Part shown: piece after piece, positions 45,274 to 53,163 of the stretch
How the letters are laid out: each line of letters begins with the position of its first letter
Numbering within the stretch: position 1 is the first letter of the stretch
Source: Bacillota bacterium
GTDB taxonomy: Bacteria > Bacillota > UBA4882 > UBA8346
Length of the DNA stretch: 64,000 nt
NCBI GenBank assembly: GCA_023426245.1
Contig: JAFABB010000042.1
Span: 1 to 64,000, forward strand
Reading direction: 5' to 3'
Notes under the pieces: model-generated
The model's input: the letters and a program-made list of their open reading frames with translations, nothing else
Told to the model about the DNA's origin: nothing
Databases searched by the model: none
Made by a program: the position numbers and the translations under genes

Positions 45274-45285
45274 TATTTTAAAATA
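45274..45285. promoter_or_regulatory. Candidate ROK operator
   Basis: Perfect palindrome TATTTTAAAATA 45 bp upstream of the ROK gene, inside a looser repeat GGTAT...ATACC (45272-45294). NagC/Mlc-type operators have TTATTTT and AAATAA half-sites, so the site is plausible; AT-rich sequence weakens the case. Confidence 0.35.
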
Positions 45286-45452
45286 AATTATACCTACATA
45301 TTTTGGAAGTGTCAATCGGGAAATAAATGTCCCCGATAGGTTTATGAGTGCTTTTTTTTGGAGGGGCGATTTCAGGAGTTCATCGGGAACATAAAAAAGG
45401 GCAGATGCAAAAAGAGTTAAAATCAATGAGAAAGGCAAAGTAAAAAAATAAT

Positions 45453-45998
45453 TCATGTAAAATCTTCGGGTAATATAAAAGTGAAATCATGTCGAGGAAA
45501 ATACGCCCCACGTTTTGCTGCAATATCGACATATTGTAGATTTTCCATGAATTCGGTGAAGGTATCGGCTAACTTGTAAACATTATGGTCCTCGGTGGAT
45601 TCTGCGAAGACAAATTCGTCATAGAAAAGGTCGCAGGCATAAATACCCGCCGTCTCTTCCGCGGTGGAAAGCATGATAAACAAGCCACCCTCACCATAAC
45701 AACTCCCAATCATGATGTATTCCGGCGGAATATCAAAATTAAAATTATAATTATAGTTTAAATTCAAGCAATCACTCTGAACAGCCAGGTCCATCCCATA
45801 CAGTACTTTCAAGACGGCTCCCTGTTTTATCTCCGGAATAAAAAAGCAGTGGTAATCTTGGGGGTACATCCCATTGCAATCAAGCAAAAACCGGCGGTAA
45901 TCTTCGGGGAATTTCAAAGCCGTTTTATCCAGAAATTGGCCTATTCTTGTTTCAGAGGTTCGTTTGTTTTCTTTTTGCAGTTTAATATTGGCAAACAT
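45453..45998 (-). CDS. SMI1/KNR4 (SUKH)-family immunity-type protein
   Basis: 181 residues. SUKH features: the N-terminal ALKFPEDYRRFLLDCNGMYP (the 'LP..y..FL...NG' motif), a central YIMIGSCYGEGGLFIML and the C-terminal SFxEFMENL-type helix (DTFTEFMENLQYV). SUKH proteins neutralise nuclease and other toxins in contact-dependent and polymorphic toxin systems; the cognate toxin is not visible here. Start ATG 45998 after GGAGGGAG. First (most downstream) gene of the minus-strand immunity island. Confidence 0.8.
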   Translation of the reverse strand: MFANIKLQKENKRTSETRIGQFLDKTALKFPEDYRRFLLDCNGMYPQDYHCFFIPEIKQGAVLKVLYGMDLAVQSDCLNLNYNYNFNFDIPPEYIMIGSCYGEGGLFIMLSTAEETAGIYACDLFYDEFVFAESTEDHNVYKLADTFTEFMENLQYVDIAAKRGAYFPRHDFTFILPEDFT

Positions 45999-46034
45999 TT
46001 TCTTTTCCGTCTCCCTCCGGTAAGCGAGTTTCGC

Positions 46035-46409
46035 TTACCTAAATTGTTCAGGGTCATGGGTTTTAATGATCGGCGTTTTATTCTGGAGATACCACTCGAC
46101 AATATGATCCGTCAGGCGATCATAAAGGTCGTCCTCCAGATAGGGGTCTTGATAGTCCAGAATTCTGGCGACATCGTTTTTTATTTCCGCTTGAGTCGGT
46201 TCATCAAAGATCCCCGATCCGCAAAGCGTAGTTACAATAAACCCGCCAAAGATTTCATGGCCTTTGTCCCAATTGATATTGCCGTTTCTTTGCGCTTCAT
46301 CTCTTAGTCTCTCCACCGCGCGAATCAGTTCGCCCTGAACCGTATCAGCCTGTCCGCTTTGGGGGACAAAATTTTGCCAGAGAATTTTCGCTTCTTCAAA
46401 ATACTTCAT
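46035..46409 (-). CDS. Hypothetical immunity-island protein
   Basis: 124 residues, acidic and helix-rich, soluble (no signal peptide or TM). Distinct pieces: KYFEEAKILWQNFVPQSGQA, LIRAVERLRDEAQRNGNINW and a C-terminal DDLYDRLTDHIVEWYLQNK. Proteins of this look occur in immunity clusters but I do not recall a Pfam name. Start ATG 46409 six bases after GGAGG, overlapping the stop of the GAD-like remnant upstream. Confidence 0.65.
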   Translation of the reverse strand: MKYFEEAKILWQNFVPQSGQADTVQGELIRAVERLRDEAQRNGNINWDKGHEIFGGFIVTTLCGSGIFDEPTQAEIKNDVARILDYQDPYLEDDLYDRLTDHIVEWYLQNKTPIIKTHDPEQFR

Positions 46410-46507
46410 GGTCGGCCTCCAAATTTTATGTCGTTTAGCGAAGAAAATGTTATTTCCAAGGATTTAGCTCGCATGTTTTTAAATACTTTTTCCATAGATT
46501 CGTCCAT
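46406..46507 (-). pseudogene. 5' remnant of a GAD-like/DUF1851 immunity gene
   Basis: Thirty-three codons from ATG 46507 with the leader GGTGAGGAAATCATT. The first ten codons (MDESMEKVFK) and the upstream leader are nearly identical to the intact gene at 52421-52981; then the sequence diverges (NMRAKSLEITFSSL) and stops, with TGA overlapping the next ATG. It looks like the front of a deleted copy. Confidence 0.6.
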
Positions 46508-46591
46508 AATGATTTCCTCACCCGATAATTTCGTATTGAATGATACAATTAATTTTCTTCTTCAATCATTGAATGAATAAAAAAAGCATTT

Positions 46592-47095
46592 CTAAAAATT
46601 TTCGTACCAAGGAATTTGCTCCCAGTTGTTTTCTCCAGTTAAAACCTTTGCAAATTCAACTAAAAAATCATAAGATATTCCTTTTTTACTCATGTCTGCC
46701 GGGTTAAATAATTGTACGATTCGGCACTGATATAAGCCGTTTTTCATTATAATGTTTAAATCTTGCTGATGCTTCTCCGGCAATTTCACATCAGAAAACT
46801 GAGCGGCCATTGTAAGACTTTCGTAATTGGTTAGGCAGAGCATTTCTTGCGTTACTTTTATAAAGCCTTCAAATTGGCGCATTCCTTTTTCTTTTGAAAT
46901 TTCGTTCCTAACTTCAACTTTCCAAATTCCTTCACCGCCTGTTCCCCACAAAAGGAGATTCTTCTTCTTTATTTCCATTTTAAAATGCGCAAAAAGCTGG
47001 TCAAATTCCCAGTTTTCATCCACAAACGACTGATACAGATCCGGATTAATAATTCCTAAAAAGCCAGAGTCATCGGTTACTTTATAGATCATCAT
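46592..47095 (-). CDS. Hypothetical immunity-island protein
   Basis: 167 residues from ATG 47095 (a second ATG follows at 47092; GGAAGG just upstream). Soluble, mixed alpha/beta. Recognisable blocks: IYKVTDDSGFLGIINPDLYQ, WEFDQLFAHFKME, LLLWGTGGEGIWKVEV and LTNYESLTMAAQFSDVKLP. The GTGGEG loop and NYESLTMAAQF are striking and likely conserved in relatives, but I cannot name the family. Context suggests toxin immunity. Confidence 0.7.
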   Translation of the reverse strand: MMIYKVTDDSGFLGIINPDLYQSFVDENWEFDQLFAHFKMEIKKKNLLLWGTGGEGIWKVEVRNEISKEKGMRQFEGFIKVTQEMLCLTNYESLTMAAQFSDVKLPEKHQQDLNIIMKNGLYQCRIVQLFNPADMSKKGISYDFLVEFAKVLTGENNWEQIPWYENF

Positions 47096-47204
47096 ACTTC
47101 CTTCCATCAAAGCGGCAATACGGCAATACTCTTTGCGTCCCAATACCAACCTCTGATTTTATATGTAATATAATCTAATATAGAATCTACTAATTGGTAT
47201 TAAA

Positions 47205-47459
47205 TTACAAGTAGGCGTCCAAATCTTGCAAACTTTTAATTTCAATTAATTTCTCTATTACGAGTTTCCTCTTCTCCGGTGAAAGACTGAATAATTTCTT
47301 TTCACACTCAAAAGGAATCTCACCTAATGTTCTAGACACTTCTGAAAGTAAGGCTTCTCTTGAATAATCATATCGAGTAAAGCCGATAAATTTTAAAAAT
47401 CCAAATTTATCACTAGAAATTTCCCTTCTTTCTGGCACGTTAGCGCCATCGCCTTCCAC
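47205..47459 (-). CDS. Short hypothetical protein, perhaps a C-terminal fragment
   Basis: 84 codons from a GTG at 47459 without a clear ribosome site. The second half (SREALLSEVSRTLGEIPF, KLFSLSPEKRKLVIEKLIEI, KSLQDLDAYL) looks like the C-terminal helix region of DUF4351/Rpn-type proteins, where it follows a larger nuclease domain. The first 12 codons fall inside the GC-rich structured region, suggesting a truncated gene joined to it. Confidence 0.4.
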   Translation of the reverse strand: MEGDGANVPERREISSDKFGFLKFIGFTRYDYSREALLSEVSRTLGEIPFECEKKLFSLSPEKRKLVIEKLIEIKSLQDLDAYL

Positions 47460-47870
47460 TTGTTCACTGGTTTAACGGGGCTGAATTGCTTTAAGGTGTG
47501 CGTTCACCCCTACGGCCTATCAAGTCGCGGTCTACGCTTCGTTTCGTCTGTTGCCAGGTCGACGCGCAGGACCTACTACTGGTGGGTGGTTAGTCCTTTC
47601 CAGATAAAGGATTTCACTTTATTAAAACCGCCAAGCTTCGCTTGGGCGCGCTAACGCATGCGGATCCCGACGCCGTTTTGGCTTAGTCGCCACCGCGGAC
47701 TTGGCTAAAACGGTGTGGCGCGATTCTTCGTGAATCCACTTCCTTGAATCAACTTCGTGATGCCACTTACTTCTTCGAATATTCATCTTCGAATCTCCGC
47801 GCCCGAAGCGGGAACCCTGCGATTATACGAAGTTCGGCGACAGTCATTTACTTTCAATTTCTCCAATTAC
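47460..47870 (+). other. GC-rich, hairpin-rich non-coding region (possible structured RNA or recombination site)
   Basis: This stretch differs sharply in base composition from the AT-rich island around it. Stem-loops seen: CCTTT-CCAGAT-AAAGG (47596-47611), CCAAGC-TTC-GCTTGG (47631-47645), and a longer ACGCCGTTTTGGC / GCTAAAACGGTGT pairing (47670-47716). Short words recur (TTCGTGAATC, TTCTTCGAAT, TTCGAATCT at 47729-47800). No convincing protein frame. A plus-strand terminator follows at 47977-48008, so a plus-strand transcript is possible. 47871-47976 is AT-rich and shows nothing. Confidence 0.4.
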
Positions 47871-47976
47871 CATCCGGATAATGTCCCATAACGTTTTGCC
47901 ATTATCTGCATTTTCCAATTTGCCTTCTTTTATTTAGTGCATAAGTTATTTTTTTAGCGTAAGTTAATCTTTATTT

Positions 47977-48008
47977 GCTCCAAATGCCTCAGGTGTTTGG
48001 GGCTTTTT
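47977..48008 (+). terminator. Rho-independent terminator, plus orientation
   Basis: GCTCCAAA (47977-47984) pairs with TTTGGGGC (47996-48003, one G-T pair) and is followed by TTTTT. All neighbouring genes are on the minus strand, so it implies plus-strand transcription of the structured region upstream. Confidence 0.6.
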
Positions 48009-48070
48009 CTCGCTCAATCTCGGAAACACTCCTAATCGTTATATGAAAGTTTTTATTTCCCTTCCAATTA

Positions 48071-48562
48071 CTAAATTTGTTTTATATGCTTTGCTGATTC
48101 ATACATTTTTAATGAAGATATTGCCATTTGACTATCAGGGAATTTTAAAAGGGTTTTTTCATATAATTCTTTCGATTTCTCTCCATCACCTAATTGCCCG
48201 TAACAAAACGCCATATTAACCATAGCCATTTCAAGATATGATATACCGCTTGAAGATAAAAGAATTATTGATCTATATTTATCAATCCATTCATGCTTTG
48301 TAAAGAAATTAAAACTTTTCTCGAATTCTTGAATTGCTTTTTCAAATTGGCCAGACTTATAAAACTTAATTCCTTTTCTATGGTATCTGGGAATTAGATT
48401 TCGTAATAATAAAGACAAAAATAAATAAGTTCCTGCACCAAATAATACTGGATCACCAGCTTTTATTTGAAAATAAAGAAATATACATATAAACAAAACA
48501 CTAAACTGAGGTATTATTGCAAACCAGTTAATTTGTCTTACAATAGGTCGAGATGAAGCCAT
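48071..48562 (-). CDS. Membrane-anchored TPR protein
   Basis: 163 residues. Two N-terminal membrane segments (~12-32 and ~38-56, FLYFQIKAGDPVLFGAGTYL between), then TPR-like helices: KGIKFYKSGQFEKAIQEFEK (first repeat), MVNMAFCYGQLGDGEKSKEL (second), YEKTLLKFPDSQMAISSL. The TPR part would face the cytoplasm. Function unknown. Start ATG 48562 after AGGAGGAG. The 261-bp gap upstream (48563-48823) is AT-rich with only a doubtful 32-codon frame. Confidence 0.75.
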   Translation of the reverse strand: MASSRPIVRQINWFAIIPQFSVLFICIFLYFQIKAGDPVLFGAGTYLFLSLLLRNLIPRYHRKGIKFYKSGQFEKAIQEFEKSFNFFTKHEWIDKYRSIILLSSSGISYLEMAMVNMAFCYGQLGDGEKSKELYEKTLLKFPDSQMAISSLKMYESAKHIKQI

Positions 48563-48823
48563 AATTTCTCCTCCTTAAAATGTTTAAATATTTCACTTAT
48601 GTTAGCTCAACTCTAGTATATAAATAAATACGAACTAAACTATTGAGCAATTTCACTCATTTTCTACAAAAAACATAATATGTCTTTAAATTTATCCAGA
48701 TTAAATTTGATTTTGGATTTCTTTGCAATCTGCTCAACTGACTTTATAATAGCATCCATCATTAGTATTCTTTTGTTTCACTATTTCCTATGTGATAATC
48801 GTTGAAATTAATATGCCTCAATT

Positions 48824-49156
48824 TCAAGCAAACCGCATCAATATTTGATAGTTGTCCATGAAAAACTTTTCAATACTTTGCTTGATTTGTTCCTTTTCTT
48901 GAGCGGTTATTTTTGCACCGCTATCCCATTTTTTGATACTGCCGGAAAAAACAACCTCATCCATTACTGATATCTCACAAATGAAAGCCCGCTCATCCTC
49001 TTGATAAAATAACTGTTCGCCTCGATTGAGAATTTTCAGATAGCAAGTTTTGTTGTTGTTATTGACCGCAAATAGTTTTTCTTTATTATCCTTTATTGCT
49101 TGGATCAATTCATACTCAAGCTGTTCCGCTAAATGCTTGAATTTCTTTTCCGGCAT
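48824..49156 (-). CDS. Hypothetical immunity-island protein
   Basis: 110 residues from ATG 49156 (GGGAGG six bases upstream; an in-frame start at 49225 lies before that site). Charged, soluble: KFKHLAEQLEYELIQAIKDN, CYLKILNRGEQLFYQEDERA, VFSGSIKKWDSGAKITAQEK and IEKFFMDNYQILMRFA. No family recognised. Confidence 0.65.
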   Translation of the reverse strand: MPEKKFKHLAEQLEYELIQAIKDNKEKLFAVNNNNKTCYLKILNRGEQLFYQEDERAFICEISVMDEVVFSGSIKKWDSGAKITAQEKEQIKQSIEKFFMDNYQILMRFA

Positions 49157-49236
49157 ATAATCCTCCCGGTTCTCTTTCGAACGTTCCCAATCAACAGTAA
49201 CTCTTTTTGCGTTATAGACTTTCACCGAGCGTTTTA

Positions 49237-49584
49237 TTACAGAACATGGACATCATCCATCTCTATCTTCAAGACTTCCCCAATATCATTAACAGTGGCG
49301 ATTGCTGTTAATGACAAATCACTCTGTTCGCCGTCAATCCACAATTCGAAGGCGATTGAATATTCCGGGTAATTTTGCAACTTTCTCATTCTAAACCCTG
49401 CCGATTCATAAGCGCTATCCGGGGGTAAAGATAACGAACCTCCATAATCAAGTAGGGCGGTCTTAACTTCTTCTTCCGAAAGCCGCCCCATTCGGCCAGT
49501 TTTTCTTAGTTCTTCAAAATCACCGGCCACCAAATCATAGACTAAGATCTTTAAAGCGTGGATTACATTTTTAATTTCGCTCAT
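49237..49584 (-). CDS. DUF7668-like immunity-type protein
   Basis: 115 residues. Pattern LVYDLVAGDFEELRKTGRMG, RLSEEEVKTALLDYGGSL, PPDSAYES, AFELWIDGEQSDLSLTA and the end IEMDDVHVL fits what I remember of DUF7668 proteins found in toxin-immunity loci; the domain number is from memory. Start ATG 49584 after GAGGGGGTG. 80 bp upstream of the next gene in the series. Confidence 0.65.
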   Translation of the reverse strand: MSEIKNVIHALKILVYDLVAGDFEELRKTGRMGRLSEEEVKTALLDYGGSLSLPPDSAYESAGFRMRKLQNYPEYSIAFELWIDGEQSDLSLTAIATVNDIGEVLKIEMDDVHVL

Positions 49585-49724
49585 TCGGCATCACCCCCTC
49601 TCAATTAACCGGGCCATAGCCACTAAATGAGTGCCGCAGCTTTCTCGTTTTCATAATCTTCAAATTGTTCATCTATCATAACCTGGTATTTCATTAATAA
49701 TCATTTATAATCTGTATCTAAAGC

Positions 49725-50111
49725 TTATTTTATAACAATCAAATCTCCATCACAAAACCCGGTGGTGATATGGTCAACATTCAAAATCTCCAAATCTTTC
49801 AATTCCACAGTTAGTTCTTGCAGTATTTGGATAATGACATTTAAAAAATCTTCCCATTTTATATCTTCTACCACTTCAAAATTTGGGCAATCCCTCTGAG
49901 TAGGAACAAAATCTTCTTCACACGCCCAATCGCTATCATCCGGGTCATATACTTTTGCCCCAATGAGTTCAATCCCATAGGGTTCATACAAGCCAAAATT
50001 GAGAGCCTTAATGTCTTTCGATAATTTATCGACTTGATTTAATGAAATAATCCATTCTTTTATGCATTGTTTTAATTTTGCATACTCATGCTTACTTACA
50101 TTTAATTCCAT
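49725..50111 (-). CDS. Hypothetical immunity-island protein (intact member of a duplicated pair)
   Basis: 128 residues, acidic: YAKLKQCIKEWIISLNQVDK, LNFGLYEPYGIELIGAKVYD, DSDWACEEDFVPTQRDCPNF, VVEDIKWEDFLNVIIQIL and the end GFCDGDLIVIK. A truncated, frameshifted copy lies at 61182-61392. Start ATG 50111 after GAAGGAG. Family not recognised. Confidence 0.7.
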   Translation of the reverse strand: MELNVSKHEYAKLKQCIKEWIISLNQVDKLSKDIKALNFGLYEPYGIELIGAKVYDPDDSDWACEEDFVPTQRDCPNFEVVEDIKWEDFLNVIIQILQELTVELKDLEILNVDHITTGFCDGDLIVIK

Positions 50112-50268
50112 TTAGCGAGCTCCTTCAATATGTGTTTTGGGGCATCAAACCTTTGTACGGGGGCCGGACGCACCTGCTCTTTGCCTGCATTGCATATAAT
50201 TCGGATAACTGTCCCAAATAGCATAGGGACGCCATCTCTACCCTATATGACAGTTTCTCAAACCTGAG

Positions 50269-50664
50269 TCAAAAAAACATTTCAGGCATATCATCCCAAC
50301 GCACTATATCAGGCAGTTTATCTCCGTCAATAAAAGCCTCAAACAACCGCTTCACCGTGTTGATATCGATGATTTGATCTGATTTGACCCGAACCACCGA
50401 ACCTGAAATGATAATCCTTTTCTCCCCGTCACTTTTTGCGTTCAATAAGCCCGCTTTCCAATGGGTAAATGTGCCATCTTGGGCTGTTATCCTAACCTCT
50501 ACGGTAAATTCGATAGGGCCACCGCCAACTTAAATATAATTTCCTTGATCGTCCTCTAATGATGCATAGGAATTTCCTACTCCGTCAAGTTTGGCTATCG
50601 CTTCTAATACCTGTTGTTTTTCAGGGCTTACAATCCTCCGGCCGTTTTCCGATTGAAAAACCAT
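50269..50664 (-). pseudogene. Copy of the 141-residue island protein, inactivated by one nonsense codon
   Basis: Reads MVFQSENGRRIVSPEKQ ... EDDQGNYI then TAA (50532-50530) where the intact copy at 61440-61865 has CAA (Gln). The frame then continues undisturbed (VGGGPIEFTVEVRITAQDGT ... FIDGDKLPDIVRW) to TGA at 50271-50269. Otherwise close to the other copy, so the mutation is recent or is a sequencing error. A stop near codon 45 of 131 should abolish function. Confidence 0.85.
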
Positions 50665-50685
50665 CTTACCTCAGCCCTCTCATCT

Positions 50686-51306
50686 TTAGTCCATCATTGA
50701 AATCTTTTGAATCGCCGATTCCAATACTTTTTGTTGCGGTCTGCCTTGAGCCCACTTTTCAAACACCCTTTTTGCTTTCTCTTTGTTTCCCAAAATGCAA
50801 TATGCGGCAGCCATTTGCAACTGATAATAATAATTACCGATCAGGGTTACCCGGGGATCTTCTCTTTCATACCCCGCAACAAGTCCGGAAATTGATGAGA
50901 AGTCTTCCCAAAATGGCACTCCATAATCATGAATGTAACCGCAAATAAGTTCGCCCAAAGCTATAACATCTGTTGTATCCGTTATCGGCCACTCAATGAA
51001 TTCAGCTTCGGATTGCAGATTTCCGATATTACCGCCGGCAATTGGCCATCCTTTTCTGGGTTTCACTCCCTCCAGCTCCGCTACTAAATTATTTAGTTCA
51101 TCATAGATAATTCCCGGGTAAACTGAGACGTAGCCCGCGTTTTGCCCTGGAATTTTCCGCAATTGAATATTTAGCTCGAACTTGAATTTGCCAACGGTTT
51201 TCTGGAATTTGCGCTTATAGGATTTAAACCCCAGCCGGACTAACGTAGGACTTAAGCCTTCAATCATTAATCTATCAATCGTTTCATCCATCAATGTTTG
51301 GGTCAA
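50686..51306 (-). CDS. Hypothetical island protein, DUF4304-like N-half
   Basis: 206 residues from TTG 51306, which follows AAGGAAGGG at good spacing; ATG 51291 is the alternative. N-terminal half (LSPTLVRLGFKSYKRKFQK, FKFELNIQLRKIPGQNAGYV) resembles DUF4304-type domains; the C-terminal half is helical and TPR-like (QMAAAYCILGNKEKAKRVFE, KWAQGRPQQKVLESAIQK). A decayed partial copy is at 61887-62093. Confidence 0.65.
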   Translation of the reverse strand: MTQTLMDETIDRLMIEGLSPTLVRLGFKSYKRKFQKTVGKFKFELNIQLRKIPGQNAGYVSVYPGIIYDELNNLVAELEGVKPRKGWPIAGGNIGNLQSEAEFIEWPITDTTDVIALGELICGYIHDYGVPFWEDFSSISGLVAGYEREDPRVTLIGNYYYQLQMAAAYCILGNKEKAKRVFEKWAQGRPQQKVLESAIQKISMMD

Positions 51307-51378
51307 AATTATCCCTTCCTTTTCATTACCTTACAGTACATCATCTTTATAAAAGTTTTGCAACCCAAGGGCTAATCA

Positions 51379-51774
51379 TCAACCATCCTCGGACAGCTCC
51401 AACTGCAGTTCATGAATAAAATTTGCCAGTAATGGATAGCTTTGATACTGCTCAATCATCTTTTTCAGGGCAGCGGGATCCCGCCTGCCAACAGCATATA
51501 CCAAATCCAAGAGAGTACTATTCCATACTTCCCGAAACCGGCCGTAATAATTATTCACAAAAGAAGCCTCCGGAGGCTTGAGTGCGATATCAAACAGTAA
51601 CTTTAAGGTATTTTCCACCTCAACCTTGGCGGACCATTCCTCAATGATCTCAAATTCCGCAAACAAGTCAGCCGCCCGCCGGTTTTCAATTTGCGAGCCG
51701 TATCCGGCAAATATTTCCGGCCCGATAGGCGAGGTTAACTCTACTAAAAAAGCCAACAGTTCATCTCGATCCAT
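51379..51774 (-). CDS. Hypothetical immunity-island protein
   Basis: 131 residues, acidic, all-helical look: MDRDELLAFLVELTSPIGPE, IENRRAADLFAEFEIIEEWS, NYYGRFREVWNSTLLDLVYA and YPLLANFIHELQLELSEDG. No family recognised. Start ATG 51774 after ACAGGAGGA. Confidence 0.65.
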   Translation of the reverse strand: MDRDELLAFLVELTSPIGPEIFAGYGSQIENRRAADLFAEFEIIEEWSAKVEVENTLKLLFDIALKPPEASFVNNYYGRFREVWNSTLLDLVYAVGRRDPAALKKMIEQYQSYPLLANFIHELQLELSEDG

Positions 51775-51837
51775 GCCTGGATCCTCCTGTTTATTGGATA
51801 GTTCATCAAAATAGGCTTTTGGCCCTATCCATCTTCG

Positions 51838-52392
51838 CTAAGACCGGATTTTGACAATCAATCCCACTGAAATCATTGCAATATCATCTCTGAGGTTGAT
51901 AGAAATTGATGTCTTCTCAAAGATTGCAGAACTTATGATATCTTTTCCTTGATTGAAAATTAAGACTTGCTTGATTCCTGCTTCTTCTTGCTGATCCAAT
52001 TCATAAATGCTTCGCCGGAGCTTATACCGGTCTTGGAAGAGCAAACCTCGGTATATTGGATAATCAGCATTATACTTGCCGGTTTTAACATCATAATGTA
52101 ATTTTAATTCTGTTGGAACCGGCATGGCATATTCCTTACCCAACGCTTTTATCTTATCTAGATCTTCAGTACCCAATTTCAGGAATTGCATCATTCGATT
52201 ATGGTCAATGCCTAATTGGTTTAACGTTTTTATCTCCCCAGCCGCTTCAAAAAAAGCATTAAACATTTGACTCTTTTCTTCAATTGAGGCATACGCATAT
52301 ATTTTATCAACTTTCTTATCCGTGACTTCTAAAGATAACGAAATAAGTTCTGATTGCAAATCCATAAATTGATCTTCAAATTTTTTACTCAT
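51838..52392 (-). CDS. DUF600/YezG-like immunity protein (tentative)
   Basis: 184 residues. The opening KKVDKIYAYASIEEKSQMFN resembles the 'W.KIYLYAEV..D....YF' start of YezG/DUF600 immunity proteins of Bacillus LXG toxins; the later IYRGLLFQDRYKLRRSIYEL is also compatible. The end (INLRDDIAMISVGLIVKIRS) is unassigned. Start ATG 52392 after GGGAGAGAAGG. Confidence 0.6.
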   Translation of the reverse strand: MSKKFEDQFMDLQSELISLSLEVTDKKVDKIYAYASIEEKSQMFNAFFEAAGEIKTLNQLGIDHNRMMQFLKLGTEDLDKIKALGKEYAMPVPTELKLHYDVKTGKYNADYPIYRGLLFQDRYKLRRSIYELDQQEEAGIKQVLIFNQGKDIISSAIFEKTSISINLRDDIAMISVGLIVKIRS

Positions 52393-52420
52393 TCCTTCTC
52401 TCCCTCTGGCAAGCTAAATT

Positions 52421-52981
52421 TCAACAAGACAAAACTCCCTGTACTCCACTGATAAGGATGAGATGAACTTGATACTTCACTTTTTTCAGGTTGGCGACGC
52501 TCTCTGCCCCACCCAGGCTTAACAATGGTTCATATCCAAAGCATTCATCATATTCCGGCTCGCCATACCGCTCCACCGCCTCGAAATAAGGATGCCATTG
52601 CCAATATTCGTCCTGGAAATAATGATTCAAGAAAAATTTCCACCTTATCTTTTTTTGGGTCCATAAAACTTTGATACGCTGATGGCGGTAATCCAGTATC
52701 ACAAAATTCCCTCTGCTGTCACAGGCAATAATATCTCCCATTCCCGTTGCAAAAACGGGGATTTCGTCAAGGGGCATAATGTAGGTTTCTTCCAACAGCT
52801 CCTGCAAATCAGCGGGATTTATGATTTTTAAGTATCCTTTAAACGTGCTTCCAAAACCATACTTTTCCCAGATGGCGACGACATCTGCCCCTACTCTCTC
52901 CTTATACTTGGTTATTGTATCTTGGCTCACTTTTTCAGCTAACGTAAAATCCTTAAATACTTTTTCCATTGATTCGTCCAT
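52421..52981 (-). CDS. GAD-like/DUF1851 immunity protein
   Basis: 186 residues from ATG 52981 (GAGGGA seven bases upstream; an earlier in-frame start at 53029 lies before it). N-terminal GAD-like domain (KYKERVGADVVAIWEKYGFG, FKGYLKIINPADLQELLEET), then PVFATGMGDIIACD and WKFFLNHYFQDEYWQWHPYF, the DUF1851-type C-part known from Tdi1, the immunity protein of the type VI DNase Tde1. The same leader and first codons recur in the remnant at 46406-46507, and the region just upstream (53025-53110) is a scrap of another gene family. Confidence 0.75.
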   Translation of the reverse strand: MDESMEKVFKDFTLAEKVSQDTITKYKERVGADVVAIWEKYGFGSTFKGYLKIINPADLQELLEETYIMPLDEIPVFATGMGDIIACDSRGNFVILDYRHQRIKVLWTQKKIRWKFFLNHYFQDEYWQWHPYFEAVERYGEPEYDECFGYEPLLSLGGAESVANLKKVKYQVHLILISGVQGVLSC

Positions 52982-53024
52982 AATGATTCCCTCACCCGAA
53001 TACTTAGTATTTATATGATTTTTG

Positions 53025-53110
53025 CGCAAACTTGCACATTATCGCCTTGATCATACTCTAATAATCCATGGGGCTACTTACTTCGTTAAGTTGGCTATCG
53101 CCTTGTCAAT
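53025..53110 (-). pseudogene. 5' scrap of the duplicated 131/141-residue family
   Basis: Minus-strand GCGATAGCCAA-CTTAACGAAG ... ATTAGAGTATGATCAAGG aligns with the segment of the intact gene (61440-61865) that encodes AIAKLDGVGNSYASLEDDQG, with a one-base deletion and several changes. Both ends are lost. Confidence 0.55.
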
Positions 53111-53163
53111 AGGTACAAAAAAGTTCTTGAGACAAATTCGTTAAACGCATTTCGATAGATTTC

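Noticed and set aside
45241..45456. 71-codon minus-strand frame with hydrophobic start, ATGA-coupled to the SUKH gene.
   Set aside because: It covers the promoter/operator region of the ROK gene and has no recognisable family; hydrophobicity can result from T-rich DNA.
47497..47525. Minus-strand string TTGATAGGCCGTAGGGGTGA resembles the 3' end of 23S rRNA (TTGATAGGCCGGAGGTGTAA).
   Set aside because: The likeness covers only ~25 bases; flanking sequence does not fit 23S, and no other rRNA part is present.
47823..47836. Half-site like loxP (TATACGAAGTT).
   Set aside because: Only one arm, no spacer and second arm, and no recombinase gene in the window.
48664..48762. Minus-strand frame of 32 codons (MMDAIIKSVEQIAKKSKIKF...).
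   Set aside because: Weak ribosome site, too short and AT-rich to separate from chance; may be another scrap of an immunity gene.
49623..49694. Minus-strand frame of 23 codons (MKYQVMIDEQFEDYENEK...).
   Set aside because: Looks like the start of a lost gene but is too short to support.
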